DNA of 64,000 bases from Limnochorda sp. L945t (GTDB lineage: Bacteria > Bacillota > Limnochordia > Limnochordales > Geochordaceae). The position numbers and the translations under genes were made by a program. Shown in pieces: positions 33,363 through 41,774 of this stretch; positions within the stretch are counted from its first letter, which is position 1; every line of letters begins with the position of its first letter. The DNA lies in the NCBI RefSeq assembly GCF_035593305.1, contig NZ_CP141615.1, positions 3,193,722 to 3,257,721 on the forward strand, given 5' to 3'. The notes beneath the pieces were generated by a model that saw only the letters and a list, made by a program, of their open reading frames with translations, was not told where the DNA came from and ran no database searches.

Positions 33363-35198
33363 GTGCAGAACCGGTCGTGGTGGCACCCATCGTGTGGTTT
33401 GCGTGGTCGGGCGGCCCTCGTCGTTGCCCTCTTGGTGGTGTGGGCCCTCCTCGCCTCGGCGGTCGCGCTCGCAGCCTCCGGCGCCGGAGGCGACCTGGTG
33501 AAGCTCCAGTCCGACGATTCCCAATGGGTCATGCCCGGCAAGAACTACTCGGTGACCCGCTACAGCGGGCTGGATCAGATCAACGCCTCCAACGTCAAGA
33601 ACCTCAAAGTGGCCTGGACCTTCTCCACCGGCGTCCTGCGGGGTCACGAAGGATCGCCGCTTGTCGTCAACGACACCATGTACTTCGTGACCCCCTTTCC
33701 CAACATCGTCTATGCTCTCGACCTGACCAAGCCCGGCCCTGCCATCAAGTGGAAGTTCGTCCCACCCACGGACCCCAGGTCCATCGGGGTCGCGTGCTGT
33801 GACGTCGTCAACCGTGGGGTCGCCTACGGCGATGGAAAGATCTTCTTCAACACCCTCGACGCCCATACCTATGCGCTGGACGCCGGGACCGGCGAGGTCG
33901 TTTGGTCGGTCAAGCAGGGGGACGTCTCCAAGGGCGAAACGATTACGGCCGCGCCGCTGGTCGTGAAGGACAAGGTGATCAGCGGAATCAGCGGCGGGGA
34001 GTTCGGCATCCGCGGGTTCATCACGGCCAACGACATCAAGACGGGCAAGCAGGTGTGGAGGGCGTACACGACCGGGCCCGACGAAGACGTGTTGATCGGC
34101 CCGGACTTCAAGCCGTTCTACGCCAGCCTCAAGGGGAAGGACCTCGGCGTCGAGACCTGGCCCAAGGACCAGTGGAAGATCGGTGGCTCGGCAGTATGGG
34201 GTTGGTTCTCGTACGATCCCGAGCTCGACCTCCTGTACTACAGCTCGGGCAACCCGGGGACATGGAACCCGGACCTGCGCCCCGGAGACAACAAGTGGTC
34301 CATGACTATCTTCGCCCGGGACCCCGACACCGGTCATCTCAAGTGGGCGTACCAGACCACGCCGCATGACCAGTGGGACTACGACGGGGTCAACGAGCAC
34401 ATCCTGGTCGACCTGAAGATCAACGGCAGGACCCGTAAGGTGCTGGTCCACTTCGACCGCAACGGCTTTGCCTACACCATCGACCGGGCGACCGGCGAGG
34501 TGCTGGTGGCCAAGCCGTTCGTCCACGTCAACTGGGCCAAGGGGATCGACCTCAAGACCGGGCTTCCCATCCGCAACCCCGAGAAGAGTACCAAGCAGGG
34601 CGTCAACGTGACCAACATCTGCCCGTCGGCGCAAGGTGGCAAGGACCAGCAGCCCGCCGCCTACTCGCCGAGGACCGGGCTCTTCTACTCGCCGACCAAC
34701 AACCTCTGCATGGACTATGAAGGCACCGAGGCGGCCTACGTGGCGGGCGTCCCGTACGTGGGCGCTACGGTGAAGATCTACCCGGGGCCCGGCGGCCATC
34801 GCGGGGAGTTCATCGCCTGGGACGCCACGACGGGCAAGAAAGTATGGAGTATCAAGGAGCCCGTCGGGCTGTGGGGTGGAGCGCTCGTGACCGCCGGCGA
34901 CGTGGTCTTCTACGGTGACATGGCCGGCTGGTTCAAGGCCGTCGACGCCAGGACCGGCAAAGTGCTGTGGAAGTTCAAGACCGGTTCCGGCATCATTGGC
35001 AGCCCCATGACTTACAAGGGGCCCGATGGGAAGCAATACGTCGCCGTCCTGTCCGGTGTGGGCGGCTGGGCCGGGCTGACCGTCGCCGGCGACCTGTCGC
35101 TGGACGACCCGACCGGGGCGCTGGGCGCCGTCAACGCCTGGGGCGACCTGGTCCGGTACACCAACAAGGGCGGCATGCTCTACGTGTTCAGCCTCTGA
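33363..35198 (+). CDS. xoxF: PQQ-dependent alcohol dehydrogenase, XoxF type
   Basis: A 611-residue quinoprotein. GTG at 33363 has GGGGAGGTG ten bases before it. A signal/anchor segment (AALVVALLVVWALLASAVALA) puts it outside the membrane. The eight-bladed propeller has the adjacent disulfide cysteines of PQQ enzymes at residues 145-146 (GVACCDVV), several W-type blade motifs (TGKKVWSIKEP, TGKVLWKFKTGSG), and the catalytic motif WDYDGVNE with Asp339 followed two residues later by Asp341. That second Asp marks lanthanide-dependent XoxF enzymes; calcium MxaF enzymes have Ala. It would oxidise methanol or another alcohol and reduce the cytochrome encoded next. PQQ synthesis genes are not in the window. 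Confidence 0.9.
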   Translation: MQNRSWWHPSCGLRGRAALVVALLVVWALLASAVALAASGAGGDLVKLQSDDSQWVMPGKNYSVTRYSGLDQINASNVKNLKVAWTFSTGVLRGHEGSPLVVNDTMYFVTPFPNIVYALDLTKPGPAIKWKFVPPTDPRSIGVACCDVVNRGVAYGDGKIFFNTLDAHTYALDAGTGEVVWSVKQGDVSKGETITAAPLVVKDKVISGISGGEFGIRGFITANDIKTGKQVWRAYTTGPDEDVLIGPDFKPFYASLKGKDLGVETWPKDQWKIGGSAVWGWFSYDPELDLLYYSSGNPGTWNPDLRPGDNKWSMTIFARDPDTGHLKWAYQTTPHDQWDYDGVNEHILVDLKINGRTRKVLVHFDRNGFAYTIDRATGEVLVAKPFVHVNWAKGIDLKTGLPIRNPEKSTKQGVNVTNICPSAQGGKDQQPAAYSPRTGLFYSPTNNLCMDYEGTEAAYVAGVPYVGATVKIYPGPGGHRGEFIAWDATTGKKVWSIKEPVGLWGGALVTAGDVVFYGDMAGWFKAVDARTGKVLWKFKTGSGIIGSPMTYKGPDGKQYVAVLSGVGGWAGLTVAGDLSLDDPTGALGAVNAWGDLVRYTNKGGMLYVFSL

Positions 35199-35226
35199 TC
35201 CTCTCGAGGGCGGGGCGGGCGCACCC

Positions 35227-35282
35227 GGGCCGGCGTCTTTCCGGCCCCACCAGGGCTCGGGGGCGGTGCGCCGCCCCGGTTT
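35227..35282 (+). terminator. Tandem hairpins between xoxF and the xoxJ fusion
   Basis: Two strong stems: GGGCCGG/CCGGCCC (35227-35233, 35241-35247) and GGGGCGG/CCGCCCC with a four-base loop (35260-35266, 35271-35277), the second followed by GGTTT. They probably act as partial terminators or 3' stabilisers, giving more xoxF than downstream mRNA. Confidence 0.45.
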
Positions 35283-35329
35283 CCTCGACGCCCAGCAACT
35301 GCAACCCTGAGGTAAGCGGGTGACCAACC

Positions 35330-36628
35330 ATGACTCTGGCACGTCGCACCCTGCTCATGGCGGCGGCCGGATTGACGATAGTGTCGGCCATCGTCGGCGG
35401 GCTCGGTGCGCGTTCACCCTCCTCCGCCCCTGCCAGGCGGCGCTGGGAGCTCAAAGTCTGCGCCGACCCCAACAATCTACCCTACTCCAACCAGAAGCTC
35501 CAGGGTTTCGAAAACCGCATCGCGGCTCTGGTGGCCGACGAGCTCCACGCCACGCTCGCCTACGAATGGTGGCCGCAGCGGCGAGGAGCCGTGCGCGACA
35601 CGCTGCGGGAAGGCTCGTGTGACGTCATCATGGGCGTCCCTGACGGGTATCCGCTGGCCTTGACCACGGAGCCGTACTATCGGAGCTCCTACGTGTTCGT
35701 CTACCGGGCAGACCGGGGAGTCCACGTCCGCTCTTTCGACGACCCTGTCCTGAAGGAGCTGCGGATCGGGATCCAGATGATCGGCGACGACTACGCCAAC
35801 AGCCCGCCTGCCCACGCCCTGGCCAACCGGGGCATCGTCGACCAGGTGCGCGGCTACAGCGTGTACGGCGATTACGACTCCCCGGCGCCTCTTTCTCCCA
35901 TCGTCGACGCCGTCGTCAAGGGCGAGGTCGACGTGGCGGTGGTGTGGGGGCCCATCGCCGGCTATTTCGCCCGCCACGCGCCTGTCAAATTGGAGCTGGT
36001 GCCCGTCTCCCCCGAGATCGAACCGCCGTTTCTCCCGATGGTCTACTCGATCTCGATGGGTGTGCGGCAGGGAGACGAGGACCTCAAAACGCTGCTCGAC
36101 GGCGTGATCGAGCGGCGATATCGGGATATCCAGCGCATTCTGCACGAATACGGCGTACCCACCCTTCCCGTCCCGGGCATGGATCAGGAGAGCGAGGCCA
36201 GTCCATCCGCCACCGATCCGCAACGGGCAGAGCTCGGGCAGCCGAGCGCCGATACCCTGGCGTTGTGGGAGCTGCTCGCGCCTGCGGTGAAGGCGGCGGC
36301 CCCGCAGCACCAGACGGCCGAGGGTTCCAAGAAGCTCAACCCCTATACCGGGAATCCTGAGGCCATCGCCGAGGGCAAGAAGCTCTTCATGAAGTGGGGT
36401 TGTTACGGGTGCCACGGCACCGGCGGAGGCGGCGGCATGGGGCCCAGCCTCATCGATACGCAGTGGATCTACGGCGGGGATGATGCCACCGTCTTCAAGA
36501 CCATCAAGGAGGGGCGCCCCAACGGGATGCCGGCGTGGGGCAGCCACCTGAAAGATGACGAGATATGGGAGATCATGGCCTACATTCGCTCGCTCTACCG
36601 GGGAGACCCGAAAGCGGTGAACTGGTGA
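35330..36628 (+). CDS. XoxJ-type periplasmic protein fused to cytochrome c
   Basis: A 432-residue exported protein with signal segment LLMAAAGLTIVSAIVGGLGA. Residues about 40-290 are a type 3 solute-binding fold like MxaJ/XoxJ (LKVCADPNNLPYSNQKLQGFENRIAALVADEL, then GSCDVIMGVPDGY). After a linker, residues about 340-432 form a cytochrome c: heme motif CYGCH at 358-362 and probable axial Met400 in NGMPAWG. XoxJ and cytochrome XoxG are usually separate genes, so this single chain likely combines enzyme activation and electron acceptance for the XoxF upstream. Its stop shares bases with the next start (TGATG). Confidence 0.88.
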   Translation: MTLARRTLLMAAAGLTIVSAIVGGLGARSPSSAPARRRWELKVCADPNNLPYSNQKLQGFENRIAALVADELHATLAYEWWPQRRGAVRDTLREGSCDVIMGVPDGYPLALTTEPYYRSSYVFVYRADRGVHVRSFDDPVLKELRIGIQMIGDDYANSPPAHALANRGIVDQVRGYSVYGDYDSPAPLSPIVDAVVKGEVDVAVVWGPIAGYFARHAPVKLELVPVSPEIEPPFLPMVYSISMGVRQGDEDLKTLLDGVIERRYRDIQRILHEYGVPTLPVPGMDQESEASPSATDPQRAELGQPSADTLALWELLAPAVKAAAPQHQTAEGSKKLNPYTGNPEAIAEGKKLFMKWGCYGCHGTGGGGGMGPSLIDTQWIYGGDDATVFKTIKEGRPNGMPAWGSHLKDDEIWEIMAYIRSLYRGDPKAVNW

Positions 36629-37989
36629 TGAGCGACTCATCATTGACCCGAAGACGGCTCTTGTGCCGGGTCGGTGCCGCCGCCGGTGCCCTGGTGGCCG
36701 GGAGCCGGTTGAAGCGTCTCTCCATGAGCGCTTCCCAACCGTTGACCGCGAGGGCCGCCACCTCGCAACCGCTCCGGATCGGCGTCGTCGTGCCCTCCCG
36801 AACGGGGTTGACCCCCGTGCGGGCCGCTTCCCAGCAGGTGGCCGGCCAGGCGGCCCTGCAAGGGGCGATCATGGCGGGGGAGGAGCTGGGCCAGGTCGCC
36901 GGTATGCTGGACAAACAGCTGGAGGTGCTGGTGTCGAGCGCCCCGACGGCAGAAGCGGCGAAGCGGGCGGCCGAGCGCCTGGTGGACCTGGAGGGAGTCT
37001 TCGCCCTGGTGGGAGGGTTCGACGTGGCGACCTGCCAGGCTCTTTCGGGGGTGGCCGATGAGGCGGAGGTGCCGTTCCTCAACATCGGCTGCGCGAGCGA
37101 CGCGCTCCGGGGGGCATCGTGCCGTCGGTTCACCTTCCACTTCGAGGCGAGCGCCGCCATGTACCTGGACGCGCTGGCCGACTGGTTCGTGCGGGAAGGC
37201 ATCCGCCAGTGGTTCTTCGTGACGGCGGCCACGGACGAGGGACGTGCCCTTCTGGCCCGCGGCCGGTATGCCCTGGAGCGGCGCCACTGGGGTGGCAAGG
37301 AGGCAGGCAGCGCCGAGGTGCGGGAGGACGAACCGGAGTTTGGCCGGGCTCTCGACGCCATTGCGCGGGCTCGTCCCGACTTGGTGGTGCTGTTGCTCGG
37401 CGCGGTGGCGCAGCTGGACTTCTTGGGCCAGTACGAGGCCGCCGGCCTGTCGTATCCGGTGACGGGCTTTCCGGAGGCGGTCGCGCAGACCCGCACCTTC
37501 TTCGCCGCGGCCCGTAACACCGCGCCCCGCGCAGGAGCGGGCCACCGGGCGGTCCTGTGGGAGGCGAGCCTGGACGACTACGGGGGCCGGGAGCTCAACG
37601 CCCGCTATCGCGAGCGTTGGGGGATGCCCATGGATCCGAGCGCGTGGGCCGCGTGGGAGGCCGTGAAGATCCTCTGGGAAGCGGCGTCGTTCGCGGGTAC
37701 GACCGACGGGCGGGCCCTGGTCCAGTACCTCGAGGCGCCCGATACCACCTTCGACGTCCACAAGGGGATCGGGGTCTCCTTCCGGCCGTGGGATCACCAG
37801 CTCCGCCAGACGCTCTACCTGGTCAAAGTCAACGACCGGGCCGAGAGCGCCTGGGACCTGGCCACGCTGGCAGGCGAACTTCCGGAGACCCACCGGCCGG
37901 GCTTCAGCCCCAACGAGATGCTCGACCAGATCGGCGACCTGGCGAACCGGAGCCAGTGCCATTTCGGCTCCGGCAGCTCCGGGAGGTGA
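36628..37989 (+). CDS. Exported ABC substrate-binding protein of the PQQ alcohol dehydrogenase system
   Basis: A 453-residue LivK-like (type 1) binding protein with a Tat-like start, SLTRRRLLCRVGAAAGALVAG. The core LRIGVVVPSRTGLTPVRAASQQVAGQAALQGAIMAGEEL, LVGGFDVATCQAL, and FHFEASAAMYLDALADWF resemble the binding protein family found with PQQ alcohol dehydrogenases (TIGR03863-like), to which LutA of the lanthanide uptake cluster also appears related. ATG at 36628 overlaps the upstream TGA. Ligand could be a lanthanide complex, an alcohol or PQQ; not determinable here. Confidence 0.75.
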   Translation: MSDSSLTRRRLLCRVGAAAGALVAGSRLKRLSMSASQPLTARAATSQPLRIGVVVPSRTGLTPVRAASQQVAGQAALQGAIMAGEELGQVAGMLDKQLEVLVSSAPTAEAAKRAAERLVDLEGVFALVGGFDVATCQALSGVADEAEVPFLNIGCASDALRGASCRRFTFHFEASAAMYLDALADWFVREGIRQWFFVTAATDEGRALLARGRYALERRHWGGKEAGSAEVREDEPEFGRALDAIARARPDLVVLLLGAVAQLDFLGQYEAAGLSYPVTGFPEAVAQTRTFFAAARNTAPRAGAGHRAVLWEASLDDYGGRELNARYRERWGMPMDPSAWAAWEAVKILWEAASFAGTTDGRALVQYLEAPDTTFDVHKGIGVSFRPWDHQLRQTLYLVKVNDRAESAWDLATLAGELPETHRPGFSPNEMLDQIGDLANRSQCHFGSGSSGR

Positions 37990-37996
37990 CCGGCCG

Positions 37997-39025
37997 GTGA
38001 ACCGGAAGGCCGTGACGGCCGTCGTCCTGACCGCCCTCGTGGTGGTGCTGGCCGCTGCGGCGGGCGGCGCGGGACAAGCGGGGCCGCGTTATCGCGTGTT
38101 CGCTTCCAACGAGTACGGGGGGACCGTGAGCGTCATCGACCCGGAGAAGGACGAGGTGATCGCCACCATCCGGGTCTCCAACCGCCCTGGCGACGTCCGG
38201 CCCCGGGGCCTGGGCGTGAGCCCCGACGGCAAGACCGTCTACGTGGCCCTCAGCGATTTCGCCCCCCAGGTGGAAAGCGACGAGGACGGGATCGTCGCGA
38301 TCGATGTGGCGACGGCCAGAGTCGTAGGAAAGTTCCGCGTGGGGAGCGATCCGGAGCGGCTGGCGGTCAGCCCCGACGGGAGGCAGCTGTGGGCGGCCAA
38401 CGAGGACGCCGCCCAGGCGACGGGGTTCGACATCCGGACGGGTGAGGTGCTGGGGAGCTTTCCCTCGGGCATCGAGCCGGAGGGAGTGGCCGTCAGCCCG
38501 GACGGGCGGTGGGTCTACGTGACGGGCGAGGTGAGCCACACGGTCACGGTCATCGATGCCAGGGAGCTCCGGGTCGTCAAGCACGTGATGGTGGGTGCCC
38601 GCCCCCGCATCGTGATCTTTTCACGCGACGGCAAGCGCGCGTACGTGTCCGCCGAGATCGGGGGCACGGTCTCGGTCATCGACCCATCCCGCCACCAGGT
38701 GATCCACACCGTCCGGCTCGGCACCAACACTCGCCTGGTGGGCCTGGCGCTCACGCCGGACGGGAAGCGGTTGTTCGCGGCGGCGGGCGGGACCAACTCG
38801 GTCTTCGTCATCGACACGCAGAGTCTCGACGTGATCAAGGAGATCCGGGAGCGGATGGGGCGCCGCCCGTGGGGCATTGCGGTAACGCCCGACGGGAAGA
38901 AGGTTTACACCGCCAACGGGCTGTCTGACAGCGTCTCCGTGATCGACACCTCCACCCTCACCGTCGTGAAGAACATCAGCACGGGCAGGGGCACTCACGA
39001 CGTGGTCGTGGGGATCGTGCCATGA
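37997..39025 (+). CDS. YVTN-type beta-propeller protein of the PQQ system
   Basis: A 342-residue exported propeller. GTG at 37997 follows GGGAGGTGA by seven bases. A signal segment (AVVLTALVVVLAAAAGGAG) is followed by repeated blades with the pattern VSVIDPEKDEVIATI...PDGKTVYV, seen about six to seven times (for example VSVIDPSRHQVIHTVRLG, VFVIDTQSLDVIKEI, VSVIDTSTLTVVKNIS). It matches the PQQ-associated beta-propeller family (TIGR03866-like). Such proteins accompany the ABC transporter in methylotroph lut and alcohol dehydrogenase clusters. Role may be metal or cofactor binding outside the cell. Its stop overlaps the ATPase start (ATGA). Confidence 0.85.
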   Translation: MNRKAVTAVVLTALVVVLAAAAGGAGQAGPRYRVFASNEYGGTVSVIDPEKDEVIATIRVSNRPGDVRPRGLGVSPDGKTVYVALSDFAPQVESDEDGIVAIDVATARVVGKFRVGSDPERLAVSPDGRQLWAANEDAAQATGFDIRTGEVLGSFPSGIEPEGVAVSPDGRWVYVTGEVSHTVTVIDARELRVVKHVMVGARPRIVIFSRDGKRAYVSAEIGGTVSVIDPSRHQVIHTVRLGTNTRLVGLALTPDGKRLFAAAGGTNSVFVIDTQSLDVIKEIRERMGRRPWGIAVTPDGKKVYTANGLSDSVSVIDTSTLTVVKNISTGRGTHDVVVGIVP

Positions 39026-39876
39026 GCGCCGGCGGCGCTGGGCGACGCCCTCCGGTTGCCGGCTGCGTCATGAAGCCGGCGGACGCGATCACCTGCGAGG
39101 CCTTGACCCGCCGTTTCGGCGACACGGTGGCCGTTGACGGGCTCGACCTATCGGTGCGGCCGGGCGAGATGCTGGCCTTGCTCGGTCCCAACGGGGCCGG
39201 CAAGAGCACCACCGTGCACATGCTCACCACCATGCTGCCGCCCACCTCCGGCCGGGGCCGGGTGATGGGGCTCGACGTGACGCGCCACGCCCGGGAGGTA
39301 CGCTCTCTCATCGGTGTGGTCTTCCAGGAGCCCGCTCTGGACGACCGCCTGACGGCATGGGAAAACCTGGAGTTTCACGCGGTGCTCTACGGGATTGCAG
39401 GGCGGCACCGTAGAGAGGCCATCCAGAGGGCGCTCGAGTGGGCGGAGCTGCAGGGGCGCGCCCACCACCTGGTACGTACCTTTTCCGGGGGGATGAAGCG
39501 AAGGCTCGAGCTGGCTCGGGCGCTCATGCACGGCCCGGCGGTACTCTTCCTGGACGAGCCGACGCTGGGCCTCGACCCGCAGGGCCGGCGCAAGCTTTGG
39601 GAACAGATTGCGGCATTGCGCTCCCGCGGCGTCACCACGCTGCTCACTACCCACAACATGCTGGAGGCGGAACAGTGCGACCGGGTAGCCATCATCGACC
39701 GCGGCCAGCTCCTGGTGGTGGATACGCCGTCGGCCCTCAAGGAGCGCTCTTTGGGCGGCCCGACGCTCGAGGACGTCTTCCTGCAGCTGACCGGCCGGCA
39801 GCTGCGCGACCCGGACGCAAGCCCTCGGGAGTGGCTGTTGAGCTTCGGGCGGCGGGGAGGGGAGCATACGCGATGA
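39022..39876 (+). CDS. ABC-2 type transporter ATP-binding protein of the PQQ system
   Basis: A 284-residue ATPase of the CcmA/NodI/drug-export class. Walker A is GPNGAGKSTT, Q-loop VFQEPALDDRLTAWEN, signature FSGGMKRRLELA, Walker B VLFLDEPTLGLD, switch TTHNMLEAEQ. ATG at 39022 overlaps the propeller stop; a second ATG at 39070 is nearer the family start. It resembles the PQQ-associated ATPase (TIGR03864-like) and LutE. It is coupled to the permease that follows with a four-base overlap. Confidence 0.9.
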   Translation: MSAGGAGRRPPVAGCVMKPADAITCEALTRRFGDTVAVDGLDLSVRPGEMLALLGPNGAGKSTTVHMLTTMLPPTSGRGRVMGLDVTRHAREVRSLIGVVFQEPALDDRLTAWENLEFHAVLYGIAGRHRREAIQRALEWAELQGRAHHLVRTFSGGMKRRLELARALMHGPAVLFLDEPTLGLDPQGRRKLWEQIAALRSRGVTTLLTTHNMLEAEQCDRVAIIDRGQLLVVDTPSALKERSLGGPTLEDVFLQLTGRQLRDPDASPREWLLSFGRRGGEHTR

Positions 39877-40772
39877 GCGGTGCCGCCGGTGTGGCCCGGC
39901 TGGCCCGTTCTCCGGCTTTCTACCTCGCTGCTGCCTGGATCGTGTGGCGCCGGGAGCTCCTGCGCTACCGGCGGGAGCGCTCCCAATGGTTCGGCGGGGT
40001 GTCGAGGGCCGTCTTGTGGCTGGTGGTGCTGGGGTTCGGGTTGGGGGCCTCCTTTCGGGACATCGAGGGGTACACCTACGCGCAGTACATGCTCCCGGGC
40101 GTCGCGACCCTCAACGTGCTGTTCGCGAGCACGCAATCGGCCATCGCCCTGGTCTGGGACCGGGAAGTCGGGCTCATGCGGGAGGTCCTGGTGTCGCCCG
40201 CCCCGGTAACGTCGGTGGCGGCGGGCAAGGTGCTGGGGGGTGCGACGGTGGCCCTCATCCAGGCGACCATCGCCCTGGCTTTCGCTCCGGTGGTCGGCGT
40301 CTCCCTGGCGCCGGACCGGTTGCTGTTGGCCTGGGCCGTCGTCTTCTGCATGGGCATCACCATGACGTCCATCGGTGTACTCATTGCCAGCCGCATGCGG
40401 AGCTTCGAGGGATTCGGCAGCATCTCCAACGGGGTCGTGCTGCCGCTTTACTTCCTCTCCGGCTCGGTCTTCCCGCTCAAGGGGATCATCGGAGGGGTCG
40501 GTTTCCTGGAGATTCCGGATACACTGCGAGCGGAGCTCGCCCGGCTGGGCATCCACGCGCTGGGCGGGGGATGGGTCGTCCGGCTACCCGCGTGGCTGCA
40601 GGTGCTGGTCTACGTCAATCCGGTGAGCTACCAGCTCGACCTGCTGCGCTACGTCTTGCTGGACTACCAGCAGCTGCCGATGGTGGCCGACGTCGCGCTC
40701 GTGGCGGCGGCCCCGGTGCTGGCGATGGGCGTGGCCGTCCGGGCCATGGCGCGGATGGCAGGGCAGCGCTGA
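39873..40772 (+). CDS. ABC-2 type transporter permease of the PQQ system
   Basis: A 299-residue membrane protein. ATG at 39873 overlaps the ATPase stop. After a cytoplasmic N-terminus it has six hydrophobic segments, including AVLWLVVLGFGLGASF, ATIALAFAPVVGVSLAP, LLLAWAVVFCMGITMTSIGV and a C-terminal VALVAAAPVLAMGVAV. The segment SNGVVLPLYFLSGSVFPLKG is typical of ABC-2 permeases, and the protein resembles PedC/LutF-type members. With the ATPase and the LivK-like protein it probably moves a ligand needed for the XoxF system. Last gene of this operon; convergent with the next permease, seven bases apart. Confidence 0.88.
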   Translation: MSGAAGVARLARSPAFYLAAAWIVWRRELLRYRRERSQWFGGVSRAVLWLVVLGFGLGASFRDIEGYTYAQYMLPGVATLNVLFASTQSAIALVWDREVGLMREVLVSPAPVTSVAAGKVLGGATVALIQATIALAFAPVVGVSLAPDRLLLAWAVVFCMGITMTSIGVLIASRMRSFEGFGSISNGVVLPLYFLSGSVFPLKGIIGGVGFLEIPDTLRAELARLGIHALGGGWVVRLPAWLQVLVYVNPVSYQLDLLRYVLLDYQQLPMVADVALVAAAPVLAMGVAVRAMARMAGQR

Positions 40773-40778
40773 CCCGTC

Positions 40779-41636
40779 TCAAGGCGCCGGCGGCCTCCAA
40801 CGGAAGACGCGGCGCTCGGCCGCCCGCATGAGCGATTCGGCGGCCTGGGCAACGGCGACGGTCGCCACCCCGTAAGCGAGGATCGCCTGCATGTTGAACA
40901 TCTGGAAGTAAAAGTGAATCTGGTAGCCGACTCCCGACGGCCGGCCCAGCAGCTCGGCGAACAGGACCATCTTGAACGCAAGCCCCACGGCGACGCGGGC
41001 GCTACCGGCGAGGTAGGGCATGACCTGCGGTAGCAGGACGTAGCGCCAGCGAGCCATCCGGGGGACCGGGAAGACCGTGGCCATGTCGAGGAGCTTCCGG
41101 TCGAGGGCCCGGGCCGCCTCTCTCATCGCCGCGGCTACTCCCGGGGCGACGGAGGCGGCCGTGGCCAGCACGGCCGCCGTTTCGTCGAGGCCGACCGTCA
41201 GGTAGGCCACTACGATGATGAGCAGACGGGGGATGGCGAGCGCCGTGACCAGCCAGGGCCCGAAGAAGGCGTCCGCGCGGCGGGAAAGACCCATCCACAA
41301 GCCGGCCGCGCCGCCGGCTACGAGCCCCAGGATGGTGGCCGAAAGGACCCGTAGCGTCGTGGCCTCGAGGTGGTAGAGCAGAGGGCCTGCCGTCGTTTCC
41401 CGCCACAGGCGCACCGCCACCGTGCGGGGAGACGGGATCAAAGCGGGCCCGGCCTGGCGAGCGGCCCACTCCCAGAGGGTGAGAAGGGCGACGAGACCCA
41501 GGGTAGCGAGCAGTGCGTCGCGGCGTCTTGCGTCGGCAAGCATGCCGTGGGCCAGCGCGGGTAGGGTACCGGGATGGCCGCCGGGCACGGGTACGCCACG
41601 GGACACGGAACCGGTACTCGAAGGCGTGATCGCCAT
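40779..41636 (-). CDS. ABC transporter permease, NitT/TauT type
   Basis: A 285-residue permease. ATG at 41636 follows GAGGTGG closely; GTG at 41645 is an alternative. Segments include LLATLGLVALLTLWEWAARQAG, LRVLSATILGLVAGGAAGLWMG, and the core ALAIPRLLIIVVAYLTVGLDETAAV, with EAA-like loop DMATVFPVPRMARWRYVLLPQVMPYLAG. It is divergent from a binding protein gene (41775), and its ATPase is most likely the one at 32316-33059. A perfect TATAAT on the minus strand at 41689-41694 is a probable -10. Confidence 0.85.
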   Translation of the reverse strand: MAITPSSTGSVSRGVPVPGGHPGTLPALAHGMLADARRRDALLATLGLVALLTLWEWAARQAGPALIPSPRTVAVRLWRETTAGPLLYHLEATTLRVLSATILGLVAGGAAGLWMGLSRRADAFFGPWLVTALAIPRLLIIVVAYLTVGLDETAAVLATAASVAPGVAAAMREAARALDRKLLDMATVFPVPRMARWRYVLLPQVMPYLAGSARVAVGLAFKMVLFAELLGRPSGVGYQIHFYFQMFNMQAILAYGVATVAVAQAAESLMRAAERRVFRWRPPAP

Positions 41637-41688
41637 CGTTGCCACCTCACCGGAGAAAGGAAGAGGTAGGCACCGTAAGAACGGTTAC

Positions 41689-41694
41689 ATTATA
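41689..41694 (-). promoter_or_regulatory. Probable -10 element of the permease gene
   Basis: TATAAT read on the minus strand, 52 bases before the permease ATG. No good -35 hexamer lies 16-18 bases upstream, so activation by a regulator may be needed. Confidence 0.4.
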
Positions 41695-41774
41695 TCAAGT
41701 CCCACCGCCGTGGCGGTTGCCGGCCGCGGGCGGTAATCGGCCCGCCGGTGGGCCAGGAAGGGAGCGAGGCAGGG

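Noticed and set aside
32316-35342. Single 1,008-codon minus-strand protein ending in an ABC ATPase
   Set aside because: Only the last 247 codons resemble a protein family. The rest is antisense of xoxF. A GTG at 33059 gives a normal ATPase.
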